Source: Acidimicrobiaceae bacterium
GTDB taxonomy: Bacteria; Actinomycetota; Acidimicrobiia; Acidimicrobiales; RAAP-2
Reading direction: 5' to 3'
Length of the DNA: 64,000 nucleotides
NCBI GenBank assembly: GCA_027449885.1
Contig: DAIDKS010000016.1
Coordinates: 32,083 to 96,082, forward strand
The position numbers and the translations under genes are program-made. Shown here piece after piece: positions 45,458 to 54,877 of this stretch. Each line of letters starts with the position of its first letter. Within the stretch, counting starts at the first letter, position 1. The notes under the pieces are model-generated. The model was given only the letters and a program-made list of their open reading frames with translations. It did no database searches and was not told the DNA's origin.

Positions 45458-48130
45458 ATGAGTGTGTTCAGCAAGATCCTGAGAGCGGGCGAGGGCAAGC
45501 GCGTCCGTCAGCTGGCCGAGCTGGTGGAGCCGATCAACCAGCTGTCGGACGAGATGGCGGCTCTCAGCGACGGCGACCTGCGCGCGAAGACGGACGAATT
45601 CCGTCAGCGCCTGGCCGATGGCGAGACGCTCGACGACCTGTTGATCGAGGCGTTCGCCGTGGTTCGGGAGGCGGCGACCCGGGTTCTCGGACAGCGGCAC
45701 TACGACGTGCAGCTCATGGGCGGCATGGCCCTGCACTTCGGCTGGATCGCCGAGATGAAGACCGGCGAGGGCAAGACCCTGGTCTCGACGCTGCCGGTCT
45801 ACCTGAACGCCCTGAGCGGCCGAGGGGTGCACGTCGTCACGGTGAACGACTACCTCGCGACGCGTGACGCGGCCTGGATGGGCCAGCTCCACCGATTCCT
45901 CGGCCTCAGCGTCGGCCGGGTGGGGCCGGACCTGCCCGACTTCGAGCAGAAGCGCGAGGCGTACGCGTCCGACATCACCTACGGGACCAACACCGAGTTC
46001 GGGTTCGACTACCTCCGCGACAACATGGCCCGTAGCCTGGAGCACATGGTCCAGCGGGGCCACCACTACGCCATCGTCGACGAGGTCGACTCCATCCTCA
46101 TCGACGAGGCGCGTACGCCGCTGATCATCTCGGGCCCGGCCACCGACGTCACGAAGCTCTACTACCAGTTCGCCTCCATCGTGCGCACGCTCGTGCGGGA
46201 CGTCGACTACGAGGTCGACGAAGAGAAGAAGACCGTCGTGCCGACCGAGTCCGGCATCGAGAAGGTCGAGCGCCAGCTCGGAGTCGCGAACCTCTACGAC
46301 GCGGTCGCCACCAACTACGTGCACCAGTTGGGTCAGGCGCTGCGGGCGAAGGAGCTCTACCACCGCGACAAGGACTACATCGTCTCGGGCGGCGAGGTGA
46401 AGATCGTCGACGAGTTCACGGGTCGCACCCTCGAGGGGCGTCGCTGGTCCGACGGGCTGCACCAGGCCGTCGAGGCGAAGGAGCGCGTGAGGATCCAGGA
46501 GGAGAACCACACCTGGGCGACGGTGACGCTGCAGAACTACTTCCGTCTCTACGAGAAGCTCGCGGGCATGACCGGCACGGCCGAGACGGAGGCCAGCGAG
46601 TTCGGGAGCACCTACAACCTCACGGTCGTGCCGATCCCGACGCACCGTCCACCCCAGCGCGCCGACCAGCCCGACCTGGTGTTCAAGACCGAGGAGTCGA
46701 AGTTCGAGGCGATCGTGGCGGACGTACGCGAGCGCTTCGACCGCGGTCAGCCGGTGCTGCTCGGCACGGCGTCGGTCGAGAAGTCCGAGCTGCTTAGCCG
46801 CGCCCTCTCGAAGGCGGGCATTGCGCACGAGGTCCTGAACGCGAAGCAGCACTTCCGTGAAGCGGAGATCATCGCCCAGGCGGGCCGCAAGCACGGCGTC
46901 ACCGTGGCGACCAACATGGCCGGTCGCGGGGTCGACATCATCCTGGGTGGCAACGCCGAGGGTCTGGCGCGGCGCGAGGCGGCGGCGCAGGGCTTCGTCC
47001 CCGGTGGCGACGGCTACGACGAGGCCTACCGAGCCGCCTTCGAGCGATTCCGTCCCGAGTGCGAGGCCGAGGGCAACGAGGTGCGTGAGCTGGGCGGCCT
47101 GTACGTGCTCGGCACCGAGCGGCACGAGTCTCGGCGTATCGACAACCAGCTGCGCGGTCGGTCCGGGCGCCAGGGCGACCCGGGGGAGAGCCGCTTCTAC
47201 CTCTCGCTCGAGGACGAGTTGCTGCGGCTCTTCGCGACGGGAGCCGTCTCCTGGGTGATGGAGCGAGCGCTGCCCGAGGGAGAGGCCATCGAGGCCAAGA
47301 TGGTGTCGCGGGCCATCGAGCGTGCCCAGAACACGGTCGAGGGCCGTAACGCCGAGATCCGCAAGGACGTCCTCAAGTACGACGAGGTCATGAACGAGCA
47401 GCGCAAGGTCATCTACCAGCGTCGGCTCCAGATCCTCGAGGGCGAGGACATGCACGAGCACAGCCTCGAGCTGATCGAGAGCCAGCTGAGCGACGCCGTC
47501 CTACGTCAGCTGGAGAGCGAGTTCCCCGAGGCGTGGGACATCAACGCGCTCGTGAACGAGATGCTGTCCTTCTACCCGACGAGGATCACGCGCGAGCAGT
47601 TCGAAGCCTTCGAGACGCGCGAGGACGTGATCGAGGCCGTCGTGCGCGACGCGATCGACCAGTACGTGGCGAAGTGCGACAGCTTCCCCGGTGGGGTCGA
47701 GACGGCGATCGAGATCGAGCGTGACGTGATGCTCCAGATCCTCGACCAGCGCTGGCGCGATCACTTGAGTGACATGGACTACCTACGCGACGGCATCTAC
47801 CTGCGCCAGGTGGCTCAGCAAGACCCGCTCACCGCGTGGCAGCGCGAAGGCTACGAGATGTTCGAGCACCTGCTGGACGCCGTCGACGCCGACTTCGTCC
47901 GCTACATCACCCACGTGGAGGCGGTGCCGGCGGTCGAAGAGGTCGCGGACGTCGACGAGGGACTGGTCGGAGCGGTCACCAACGCGGCCGCGGTCGCCCC
48001 CGGGGGCCTCGAGCTGCCCGTCCACCAGGCGACGTCCGATTCGGAGCCGACGGAGCGCAAACTGGGACGTAACGAGCCGTGCTGGTGCGGGTCCGGTCGC
48101 AAGTTCAAGCAGTGCCATGGCCGACCTTAA
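45458..48130 (+). CDS. secA: Preprotein translocase ATPase SecA
   Basis: This 890-residue motor drives proteins through SecYEG. Seen in order are the Walker A region AEMKTGEGKTLVSTLPVYLNAL, VNDYLATRDAAWMG, TYGTNTEFGFDYLRDNM, the DEAD-like HYAIVDEVDSILIDEARTPLIISGPA, GMTGTAETEASEFGSTYNL, ATNMAGRGVDIILGGNAEG and RRIDNQLRGRSGRQGDPGESRFYLSLEDELLRLF. It ends in a zinc-binding SEC-C tail [17 protein letters not shown]. The last 14 bases overlap the prfB start, so RF2 synthesis is coupled to SecA synthesis. Confidence 0.97.
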   Translation: MSVFSKILRAGEGKRVRQLAELVEPINQLSDEMAALSDGDLRAKTDEFRQRLADGETLDDLLIEAFAVVREAATRVLGQRHYDVQLMGGMALHFGWIAEMKTGEGKTLVSTLPVYLNALSGRGVHVVTVNDYLATRDAAWMGQLHRFLGLSVGRVGPDLPDFEQKREAYASDITYGTNTEFGFDYLRDNMARSLEHMVQRGHHYAIVDEVDSILIDEARTPLIISGPATDVTKLYYQFASIVRTLVRDVDYEVDEEKKTVVPTESGIEKVERQLGVANLYDAVATNYVHQLGQALRAKELYHRDKDYIVSGGEVKIVDEFTGRTLEGRRWSDGLHQAVEAKERVRIQEENHTWATVTLQNYFRLYEKLAGMTGTAETEASEFGSTYNLTVVPIPTHRPPQRADQPDLVFKTEESKFEAIVADVRERFDRGQPVLLGTASVEKSELLSRALSKAGIAHEVLNAKQHFREAEIIAQAGRKHGVTVATNMAGRGVDIILGGNAEGLARREAAAQGFVPGGDGYDEAYRAAFERFRPECEAEGNEVRELGGLYVLGTERHESRRIDNQLRGRSGRQGDPGESRFYLSLEDELLRLFATGAVSWVMERALPEGEAIEAKMVSRAIERAQNTVEGRNAEIRKDVLKYDEVMNEQRKVIYQRRLQILEGEDMHEHSLELIESQLSDAVLRQLESEFPEAWDINALVNEMLSFYPTRITREQFEAFETREDVIEAVVRDAIDQYVAKCDSFPGGVETAIEIERDVMLQILDQRWRDHLSDMDYLRDGIYLRQVAQQDPLTAWQREGYEMFEHLLDAVDADFVRYITHVEAVPAVEEVADVDEGLVGAVTNAAAVAPGGLELPVHQATSDSEPTERKLGRNEPCWCGSGRKFKQCHGRP

Positions 48131-49265
48131 GGCGGAGGCGACCCTGCGCGAGGCCCAGTCGGCGCTCGCGGAGTTGGGCGAGCGGTGGAGCGCAGCCCGC
48201 GAATACCTGCACGTCGACGCGTTGCGCGAACGTCACGCCGAGTTGAGCGCCACCGCGGCGCGGCCCGACCTCTGGGACGAGCCCGACCGCGCGCGGGCGG
48301 TGACGACCGAGCTCGGACGCATCTCGAGCGAGCTGGACGCGTTCGACGCCCTCGGACGACGCATGGACGACGGGACCGTCCTGGTCGACCTGTGCGCGGA
48401 GGGTCTGGCTGCGGGGGAGATCGACGGGGCGCTGCTCGACGAGCTGCGGGTCACCGTCGATCGTCTCGACGCCGACATCGCCGGTGTGGAGACCCAGAGC
48501 CTGTTGAGCGGCCAGTACGACGAGTACGACGCGATCGCCGAGCTCCACGCTGGCGCGGGGGGCACCGACGCGCAGGACTGGACCGAGATGCTGCTGCGGA
48601 TGTACAGCCGCTGGGCGGAGCGCCGCGGCTTCGAGGTCGAGGTCGACGAGGCCACGGAGGGTCAGGAGGCGGGACTCCTGTCGGCCACCTTCATCGTGAA
48701 GGGCCGGTACGCCTACGGATGGCTGTCGTCGGAGCGCGGGGTCCATCGCCTGGTTCGGATCAGCCCCTTCGACTCCCAGGCTCGACGTCAGACGAGCTTC
48801 GCGAGCCTCGAGGTCACGCCCCTGCTGCCCGATGACAGCGCCGAGGTCGAGATCGACGAGAAGGACCTGCGGATCGACACGTACCGCTCCTCGGGGGCCG
48901 GTGGCCAGCACGTCAACAAGACCGACTCGGCGATTCGCATCACGCACCTGCCGTCGGGCATCGTGGTCAGCTGCCAGAACGAGCGCAGCCAGCACCAGAA
49001 CAAGGCGCGCGCCATGCAGATCCTGGCCGCCAAGCTGGCCGAGCGGGCCCGAGCCGCCCGCCAGGCCGAGATGGACGCGCTGAGCGGCGAGCGCAGCGAC
49101 AACGCGTGGGGTTCGCAGATCCGTAGCTACGTCCTCGCTCCGTACCAGCTCGTGAAGGACCACCGCAGTGACCACGAGACCGGCAACGTCGACGCCGTTC
49201 TCGACGGTGACCTCGACGCCTTCATGGAGGCCGAGTTGCGTCGGCAGCGGGCACGCTCATCCTGA
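48117..49265 (+). CDS. prfB: Peptide chain release factor 2
   Basis: This 382-residue RF2 recognises UGA and UAA. The stop-codon reading motif SPF is in [17 protein letters not shown], and the GGQ motif is in [21 protein letters not shown]. The start ATG 48117 lies inside the secA end. The frame is continuous from this ATG, with no in-frame UGA near codon 26, so the autoregulatory frameshift of E. coli RF2 is absent. The C terminus has the usual [21 protein letters not shown]. Confidence 0.95.
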   Translation: MADLKAEATLREAQSALAELGERWSAAREYLHVDALRERHAELSATAARPDLWDEPDRARAVTTELGRISSELDAFDALGRRMDDGTVLVDLCAEGLAAGEIDGALLDELRVTVDRLDADIAGVETQSLLSGQYDEYDAIAELHAGAGGTDAQDWTEMLLRMYSRWAERRGFEVEVDEATEGQEAGLLSATFIVKGRYAYGWLSSERGVHRLVRISPFDSQARRQTSFASLEVTPLLPDDSAEVEIDEKDLRIDTYRSSGAGGQHVNKTDSAIRITHLPSGIVVSCQNERSQHQNKARAMQILAAKLAERARAARQAEMDALSGERSDNAWGSQIRSYVLAPYQLVKDHRSDHETGNVDAVLDGDLDAFMEAELRRQRARSS

Positions 49266-49318
49266 TGAGCGGTTATTTCTGCCCCGGCAAGTGACGCCGC
49301 CGCACACCCCGTGGCCGG

Positions 49319-49324
49319 TAGGAT
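49319..49324 (+). promoter_or_regulatory. Extended -10 element of the leader ORF-ftsE-ftsX operon
   Basis: CCGG-TAGGAT. Exactly 6 bases later comes GTG 49331, the start of an 18-codon ORF whose stop overlaps ftsE. Confidence 0.55.
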
Positions 49325-49330
49325 GGACGC

Positions 49331-49387
49331 GTGACGTGCGCCCGCTCGCTCCACGGACCGCGCCGCGCGGGGGAGACACCTAGGTGA
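49331..49387 (+). CDS. Putative leaderless 18-residue leader peptide coupled to ftsE
   Basis: GTG 49331 starts [18 protein letters not shown] and stops at TGA 49385-49387. That TGA overlaps the ftsE GTG (49384-49386) in the same GTGA arrangement as other coupled genes here. The spacing to the -10 equals that of leaderless neighbours. ftsE itself has only GGGGGAG about 10 bases upstream. A ribosome loading at the 5' end would be delivered to ftsE. No conserved motif was recognised; Arg codons are frequent. Confidence 0.45.
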   Translation: MTCARSLHGPRRAGETPR

Positions 49388-50082
49388 TCCGGTTCGAGAA
49401 CGTCTCGAAGACGTACAAGAACGGAACGCCCGCCCTGCGGGACGTCTCCGTGAACATCGACAAGGGTGAATTCGTCTTCCTCGTGGGAGCCTCTGGTTCG
49501 GGCAAGACGACGTTCCTGCGCCTGCTCTTGCGCGAAGAGCTGCCCGACAAGGGCCGAATCCTCGAGGCGGGCCGCGACATCGGGACGCTCTCGAGTTGGC
49601 GCGTCCCCTACCTACGGCGCAACATCGGGTGCGTCTTCCAGGACTTTCGGCTGCTGCCCAACAAGAGCGTCTTCGACAACGTCGCCTTCGCCCTCGAGGT
49701 CATCGGGCGTCCTCGCTCCACGGTCGAGAGCCAGGTTCCCCAGATCCTCGACCTCGTGGGACTGGCGGACAAGGCTCGCAACCTTCCCGGTGAGCTGTCG
49801 GGTGGCGAGCAGCAGCGCGTGGCGGTGGCGCGAGCCTTCGTGAACCGACCGCTGATCCTGCTCGCCGACGAGCCGACCGGAAACCTGGACCCGACGAACT
49901 CCGAGGTCATCATGGCCCTCCTGGAGCGGATCAACCGGACGGGCACGACGGTGGTGATGGCGACCCACGACAAGGCCCTGGTCGACCGGATGCGTCGCCG
50001 GGTCATCGAGCTGGATCACGGCGAGGTCGTCCGCGACCAGGCGCGTGGCGTCTACGGGATCGACGAGCCGGTGATCCGCTGA
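49384..50082 (+). CDS. ftsE: Cell division ATP-binding protein FtsE
   Basis: This 232-residue ABC ATPase has [22 protein letters not shown], Walker [18 protein letters not shown]-loop [18 protein letters not shown], signature [19 protein letters not shown], Walker [13 protein letters not shown] and [12 protein letters not shown]. With FtsX it controls wall hydrolases of the RipC/NlpC-P60 type at the septum; an NlpC/P60 protein is encoded at 853-1956. The stop codon shares one base with the ftsX start. Confidence 0.95.
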   Translation: MIRFENVSKTYKNGTPALRDVSVNIDKGEFVFLVGASGSGKTTFLRLLLREELPDKGRILEAGRDIGTLSSWRVPYLRRNIGCVFQDFRLLPNKSVFDNVAFALEVIGRPRSTVESQVPQILDLVGLADKARNLPGELSGGEQQRVAVARAFVNRPLILLADEPTGNLDPTNSEVIMALLERINRTGTTVVMATHDKALVDRMRRRVIELDHGEVVRDQARGVYGIDEPVIR

Positions 50083-50936
50083 TGCGCGTCTACCTCCGCT
50101 ACGCGGTCAAGGAGACCTTGACCAACCTCTGGCGTAACCGCATGATGACGATCGCCGCCGTGCTCACCGTGGCCGTGTCGCTGTCGCTCGTGGGGGCGGC
50201 GCTCCTGCTCAAGCAGAGTGCCGCGCAGGCCTCGGCCCAGTGGCAGCAGGGGACGCGAGTCACCATCTGGATGCAGCCGACGGCGACCCAGAGCGAACTG
50301 GCCAATGTGCAGAACCAGCTCAGCACCCTGCCCATCGTGAAGAACTGCACGTTCTTCACGCAGGCCCAGGACTACCAGGAGGCCCTGAAGATCCTCCCGC
50401 CCTCGGAGTCGAGCGTGCTGCACGTCAGCGACATGCCGTCATCCTTCCGGTGCGTTCCGACGGTCCCCTCGAACGCCTTCGTCGTCGAGTCGACGTTCGC
50501 CACCCAGCCCGGCGTCTACCGGGTCACGGCCCCCGAGCAGCAGATCCGTCAGATGAATCGGGCGATCCGGATCCTTCAGGTGGTCTTCCTGGCGCTGGCC
50601 GCCGTCCTGTTGCTCTCGGCCACCGTTCTGATCCTCAACACCATCCGCATGGCGATCTTCGCGCGGCGTCGCGAGGTCTCGGTGATGAAGCTCGTGGGGG
50701 CCACCAATTGGTTCATCCGCGTCCCCTACATGACCGAGGGCTTCCTCCAGGGCCTCATCGGATCGCTCATCGCGGTCGGCGCAGTCACCGCCCTCCACAC
50801 CTGGTACCCGTTACACAACGAGTTCCAGCTGAACACCAACGCACTGCTCGGGACGAACGCCGTGGTCCTCGTGGCGGGCGTGGTGATCGGGTCGGTCGGG
50901 TCGGCGATCGCGATACGCCGATTCCTCGACGTCTGA
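50082..50936 (+). CDS. ftsX: Cell division membrane protein FtsX
   Basis: This 284-residue partner of FtsE has an N-terminal helix (about 20-42: MMTIAAVLTVAVSLSLVGAALLL) and a large external loop (about 45-165) that binds wall hydrolases. The loop has two cysteines (KNCTFF, SFRCVP) that could form a disulfide. Three C-terminal helices are near 165-190, 217-240 and 255-280. ARRREVSVMKLVGATNWFIRVPYMTEG is the FtsX coupling region. The gene ends at TGATCA against lysA. Confidence 0.93.
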   Translation: MRVYLRYAVKETLTNLWRNRMMTIAAVLTVAVSLSLVGAALLLKQSAAQASAQWQQGTRVTIWMQPTATQSELANVQNQLSTLPIVKNCTFFTQAQDYQEALKILPPSESSVLHVSDMPSSFRCVPTVPSNAFVVESTFATQPGVYRVTAPEQQIRQMNRAIRILQVVFLALAAVLLLSATVLILNTIRMAIFARRREVSVMKLVGATNWFIRVPYMTEGFLQGLIGSLIAVGAVTALHTWYPLHNEFQLNTNALLGTNAVVLVAGVVIGSVGSAIAIRRFLDV

Positions 50937-52184
50937 TCAGACGTCGCGCGACGCCAGGTCGTCGTAGGTCTCGCGCCGCTGGCGCAACGTCGCCGCACCG
51001 TGGCGGACGAACACGACGGGTGGGCGGCGGGCGCCGTTGTAGTTGTTGGCCATGGTGACGCAGTAGGCGCCGGTGACGGCGACGACGACCAGGTCGCCGG
51101 GACGGGGGTCGTGGAGCCGGGCCCCCTCGACGAGGCGGTCGCCCGACTCGCAGTGCCGCCCCACCAGGTCGACGGGTGCGCCACCGAAGGGGCGCGTGAC
51201 GACGGCGGCCTCGAAGCGCTGGCCGTAGAGGGAGACGTCGAGGTTGTCGCCCATCCCCCCGTCGACGGCGACGAAGGTGGGCTCACCGTGCTTCACCGTG
51301 ACGACCCGGTACAGGGTCACACCCGCGCGAGCCACGACGCTGCGTCCGGGCTCGAGCAAGATCCGGGCACGAGCGGGGAGCACTCGTCGGGCGGCCTCGG
51401 TCAGCGTCGCGACCCACTCGTCGGGGCTCGGGGCGTGGTCGGCGTAGGTGTAGCGGGCGGCGAGCCCGCCGCCCAGGTCGTAGGTGTCGAACTCCCCGAG
51501 GTCGCCGAGGGCCTCCACCGCACGAGCGAAGGGGGCGAGGTCGGAGATCTGGGAGCCGATGTGCACGTGCAGCCCCTCGAGACCGAGGTGGCGAGAACGG
51601 GAGATACGTTCGATGGCTCGTCGGGCGTCCGGGATCGAGAGGCCGAACTTGGAGCTCGCGTGACCGGTCGCCATCGCCTCGTGCGTCGGAGCGGCGACGT
51701 CGGGTCGCACGCGGACGAGCACCGGCTGGCGCCGCGACGCCCGGCGCTCGAGTCGCTCGAGGTCGTCGAAGTTGTCGACGACGACGAGTCCCACGCCCGC
51801 CTCGAGAGCGAGCGAGATCTCCTCGTCCGTCTTCGCGTTGCCGTGGAGCAGGATGGTGCTCGGGTCAACCCCCGCGCGCAGCGCGAGGTGGAGTTCGCCA
51901 CCACCGGCGACGTCGACGCCCACGCCTTCGTCGGCCATGACGCGGTACATCGCGGTGGTGGGAAAGGCCTTCGAGGCGAAGTGGATTCGTCCCGCGCCCC
52001 ACCGCCGAGCGAGGGCGTCCCGAAACGCTCCGACCTGCTCACGCAGCGACTGCTCGTCGATCACGTAGGTCGGCGTCCCGAACCGTTCGGCGATCGTGGC
52101 GAGGGGAACCCCGCCGATCGCGATGCCGTCGTCCGTCACCGCCGCCGTGGGCGGCAGCAGGCCGAGGAAGTCGGCGTCAGTCAC
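50937..52184 (-). CDS. lysA: Diaminopimelate decarboxylase
   Basis: This 415-residue PLP enzyme makes lysine from meso-diaminopimelate. PLP lysine is in RIHFASKAFPTTAMYR, with DVAGGGELHLALRAGV, ILLHGNAKTDEEISLAL, LHVHIGSQI, DLGGGLAARY, LLEPGRSVVARAG and, near the C terminus, RHCESGDRLVEG with the active-site Cys. GTG 52184 overlaps the end of msrB by 8 bases, so both are in the dxs-side minus-strand cluster. Confidence 0.94.
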   Translation of the reverse strand: MTDADFLGLLPPTAAVTDDGIAIGGVPLATIAERFGTPTYVIDEQSLREQVGAFRDALARRWGAGRIHFASKAFPTTAMYRVMADEGVGVDVAGGGELHLALRAGVDPSTILLHGNAKTDEEISLALEAGVGLVVVDNFDDLERLERRASRRQPVLVRVRPDVAAPTHEAMATGHASSKFGLSIPDARRAIERISRSRHLGLEGLHVHIGSQISDLAPFARAVEALGDLGEFDTYDLGGGLAARYTYADHAPSPDEWVATLTEAARRVLPARARILLEPGRSVVARAGVTLYRVVTVKHGEPTFVAVDGGMGDNLDVSLYGQRFEAAVVTRPFGGAPVDLVGRHCESGDRLVEGARLHDPRPGDLVVVAVTGAYCVTMANNYNGARRPPVVFVRHGAATLRQRRETYDDLASRDV

Positions 52185-52575
52185 TCGTCGGAGCGAAGTC
52201 GACGGCGAGGGAGTTCACGCAGTACCGCAGACCGGTCGGCGTCGGCCCGTCGTCGAAGACGTGTCCGAGGTGGCCACCGCACGACGCGCAGAGGATCTCC
52301 GTGCGGACTCGCCCCAGCGAGTAGTCCGGGCGCTCGACGATGCTGCCCGGCTCGCACGCGTCGAAGCTCGGCCACCCGCAGTGCGAGTCGAACTTCTGAT
52401 CCGACGTGAAGAGCGTCGCGCCGCAGCCCCCGCACGTGTAACTGCCGTCATCGGCGACGTTCAACAAGGAGCCGCTCCAGGGCGGCTCCGTGGCCGCCTC
52501 CCGAAGGACGGCGTAGCGATCGGGGGCGAGCAACTCACGCCACTCCTGTTCGGACCTCTCTACCGCAAAGCTCAT
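52177..52575 (-). CDS. msrB: Peptide-methionine (R)-S-oxide reductase MsrB
   Basis: This 132-residue repair enzyme reduces methionine-R-sulfoxide. It has two zinc CxxC pairs (YTCGGCGATLF and ILCASCGGHLGHVFDDGP), the FDSHCGWPSF loop and the catalytic Cys in LRYCVNSLAVDF. ATG 52575 was chosen because it gives the standard N terminus and has a CCGG-TACCCT promoter 7 bases upstream. Confidence 0.95.
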   Translation of the reverse strand: MSFAVERSEQEWRELLAPDRYAVLREAATEPPWSGSLLNVADDGSYTCGGCGATLFTSDQKFDSHCGWPSFDACEPGSIVERPDYSLGRVRTEILCASCGGHLGHVFDDGPTPTGLRYCVNSLAVDFAPTSD

Positions 52576-52582
52576 AGGTGTG

Positions 52583-52588
52583 AGGGTA
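52583..52588 (-). promoter_or_regulatory. Extended -10 element of msrB-lysA
   Basis: CCGG-TACCCT on the minus strand, 7 bases before ATG 52575. Confidence 0.55.
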
Positions 52589-52607
52589 CCGGCTCGACGC
52601 CGCCGCC

Positions 52608-54533
52608 TCACAGGTAGGGCGATCGCGGGGACTCGGGCAGGCTCGGCGCGAACTCCGGCTCGTCGGCGAGCATGCGCTGGAACGCGGCGGCGAGTCCGTC
52701 GGGGTCCAAGCCGATCTCGGCCAGCAGGGCGTCGGGGCGATGGTGCTCGAGGAACGCGCGCGGGACGCCGAGGATTCGCGTCGTCGGCAGGGGGCGCCCG
52801 AGGTCCTGGGAGCGGCTGCGGGCGGCGGCGACCATGAGAGTCCCCGCGCCACCGTGACGGGTGCCGTCCTCGACCGTGATGATGCGTCGATGCTCCAGCG
52901 CGTCGTCGATCATCTGTGGATCGGGCGGCAGGACGCGCACGTCGTACAGGGTGACGCGACTCGCCTCCTCACCGAGGAGCTTCAGGGCCGCGTAGGCGGC
53001 GGGAGCCATCTTGCCGACGGCGAGCACGCAGAGGTCTCCGGTGCCGCGGCGAACCTCGCGCGCTCGCAGGCCGTCACCGACCGCGCCGTCGAAGGGGCGC
53101 GGCAGCGTCTTGGGGAAGCGGATGGCGCTCGGGGTGCTGAGGGAGAGTGCCGTGGCCAGCATGCCCGGGATCTCCTCGGTCGTCGACGGGGCGAAGATCG
53201 TCATGTTGGGGATGGCGAGGCACAGGGCCATGTCGAGCAGTCCGTGGTGACTGGGGCCGTCGTCACCCGTGACGCCGGCCCGATCGAAGACGAAGACGAC
53301 GGGGAGATTGTGCAGTCCGACGTCGAGGTGGGCCTGGTCGAAGGCTCGCGAGAAGAAGGTCGAGTAGACGGCGACGACCGGCTTCAGCCCACCCATCGCC
53401 ATTCCGGCGGCCGCCGTGACGGCGTGCTGCTCGGCGATGCCCACGTCGAAGAAGCGCTGGGGGTACCGATTCTGGAAGGGGAGGAGGCCGGTGGGGCCGG
53501 CCATGGCCGCGGTGATGGCGACGATGCGCTCGTCGAGGCCCGCCAGGGTCACGAGGGCCGAGCCGAAGGCCTCGGTGAAGGACTGCGGAGTGACGTCTTC
53601 GTCGTTGAGGCGCGCGGGGACCTTGAAGTCGTGCATGCGTAGGTCGTCGGTGATGGCCGGCTCGTAGCCCCGACCCTTCTGGGTGAGCACGTGAACGACG
53701 ATGGGTCCGTCCCACTGAGCGGCTTGGCGCAACGTCGACTCCAGCGCCTCGATGTTGTGCCCGTCGATCGGGCCGACGTAACGAACACCCAAGTTCTCGA
53801 AGAAGGTGTGGGGCGTGACCATCTCGCGAACGACCGACGTGACTCCGTCGATGCCGCGATAGGCCGCCTTGCCGAGGCCCGGCAAGTGGGGCACCAGTCG
53901 ACGCAAGCGGTCGCGCAGGGTGAGGTACGTGCGATTCAACCGCAGCGCGGTGAGCGATTCGCTCAGCTTGGAGACCGTGGGCGCGTAACTACGCCCGTTG
54001 TCGTTGAGGACGATGACCACCCGCTGATTGGAGTGCCCAAGGTTGTTGAGTGCCTCGTAGGCCATGCCGCCGGTGAGAGATCCGTCGCCGACCACGGCGA
54101 CGACGTGGCGGTGACCCCCGTGTCCGATGAGCTCCCGTCGACGCTCGAGCGCGGCCGACAGCCCGTGGGCGTAGGAGAGGGCGGTCGAGGCGTGCGAGGA
54201 TTCGATCCAGTCGTGGGGACTCTCGGCCCGGTTCGGGTATCCGGACAGGCCACCACGCTGGCGAAGCCGAGTGAACCGGTAACGGCGTCCGGTGAGGAGC
54301 TTGTGGACGTAGGACTGGTGACCGGTGTCCCACAGGACCACATCGCTCGGGGAGTCGAAGACCCGATGGAGGGCGATGGTGAGCTCGACCACACCCAGGT
54401 TCGAGCCGAGGTGCCCGCCGGTCGAGGTGACGGTATCGATGATCACGCTGCGCAGCTCGGCGGCCAGCTGGATCAATTCGTTGTGGCTCAGGCGCGCCAG
54501 GTCGCCCGGCGACTCGATGGTGTCGAGTATCAC
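52608..54533 (-). CDS. dxs: 1-deoxy-D-xylulose-5-phosphate synthase
   Basis: This 641-residue thiamine-diphosphate enzyme starts the MEP isoprenoid pathway from pyruvate and glyceraldehyde-3-phosphate. It has STGGHLGSNLGVVELTIALH, DTGHQSYVHKLLTGR, the ThDP motif VVGDGSLTGGMAYEALNNLGH...VIVLNDNGRSYAP, HVLTQKGRGYEPA, DVGIAEQHAVTAAAGMA (catalytic Glu) and FDRAGVTGDDGPSHHGLLDMA. A CCGG-TAGCAT element 6 bases before GTG 54533 implies a leaderless mRNA. Confidence 0.96.
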   Translation of the reverse strand: MILDTIESPGDLARLSHNELIQLAAELRSVIIDTVTSTGGHLGSNLGVVELTIALHRVFDSPSDVVLWDTGHQSYVHKLLTGRRYRFTRLRQRGGLSGYPNRAESPHDWIESSHASTALSYAHGLSAALERRRELIGHGGHRHVVAVVGDGSLTGGMAYEALNNLGHSNQRVVIVLNDNGRSYAPTVSKLSESLTALRLNRTYLTLRDRLRRLVPHLPGLGKAAYRGIDGVTSVVREMVTPHTFFENLGVRYVGPIDGHNIEALESTLRQAAQWDGPIVVHVLTQKGRGYEPAITDDLRMHDFKVPARLNDEDVTPQSFTEAFGSALVTLAGLDERIVAITAAMAGPTGLLPFQNRYPQRFFDVGIAEQHAVTAAAGMAMGGLKPVVAVYSTFFSRAFDQAHLDVGLHNLPVVFVFDRAGVTGDDGPSHHGLLDMALCLAIPNMTIFAPSTTEEIPGMLATALSLSTPSAIRFPKTLPRPFDGAVGDGLRAREVRRGTGDLCVLAVGKMAPAAYAALKLLGEEASRVTLYDVRVLPPDPQMIDDALEHRRIITVEDGTRHGGAGTLMVAAARSRSQDLGRPLPTTRILGVPRAFLEHHRPDALLAEIGLDPDGLAAAFQRMLADEPEFAPSLPESPRSPYL

Positions 54534-54539
54534 GGCGTC

Positions 54540-54545
54540 ATGCTA
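54540..54545 (-). promoter_or_regulatory. Extended -10 element of dxs
   Basis: CCGG-TAGCAT on the minus strand, exactly 6 bases before GTG 54533. Confidence 0.6.
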
Positions 54546-54593
54546 CCGGCGGGTAGTTGCGAGGGGGCGTCCCCGCACGAGGGTCGAACGTCC

Positions 54594-54797
54594 TCAGTCG
54601 GCGCTCGACGAGGCACCCGACGACCGGCTGTCGGTCTTGTAGAAGCCCGACCCCTTGAAGGCGATGCCGACCGGTGAGTAGACCTTGCGCAGCGCGCCAC
54701 CGCACTCCTCACACGTGGTCAGAGCGGCGTCGCTGAAACGCTGGACGACTTCCGTACGGCGGTGGCAGGACTGGCACTCGTACTGGTAGGTGGGCAT
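54594..54797 (-). CDS. FmdB-type zinc ribbon protein
   Basis: This 67-residue protein has the FmdB ribbon: MPTYQYECQSCHRRTEVVQRF with CQSC, and TTCEECGGALRKVYSP with CEEC, then the usual GIAFKGSGFYKTD and a Ser-rich tail. GAGGAG lies 8 bases before ATG 54797, so this gene uses a ribosome binding site. FmdB proteins are proposed regulators, but their role is not established. Confidence 0.88.
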   Translation of the reverse strand: MPTYQYECQSCHRRTEVVQRFSDAALTTCEECGGALRKVYSPVGIAFKGSGFYKTDSRSSGASSSAD

Positions 54798-54865
54798 CGA
54801 CTCGACTCCTCGACGGCACGGCTCAGCCACTCTACCGGTCCCCGGGCGTCGCGAGGACGTCTCGG

Positions 54866-54871
54866 TAGCAT
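54866..54871 (+). promoter_or_regulatory. Extended -10 element of moaC
   Basis: TCGG-TAGCAT, 6 bases before GTG 54878. The 10-mer is nearly the same as that of dxs. Confidence 0.6.
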
Positions 54872-54877
54872 GACGAG

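Noticed and set aside
48117..48230. Programmed +1 frameshift in prfB
   Set aside because: The frame from ATG 48117 is continuous, with no in-frame TGA near codon 26.
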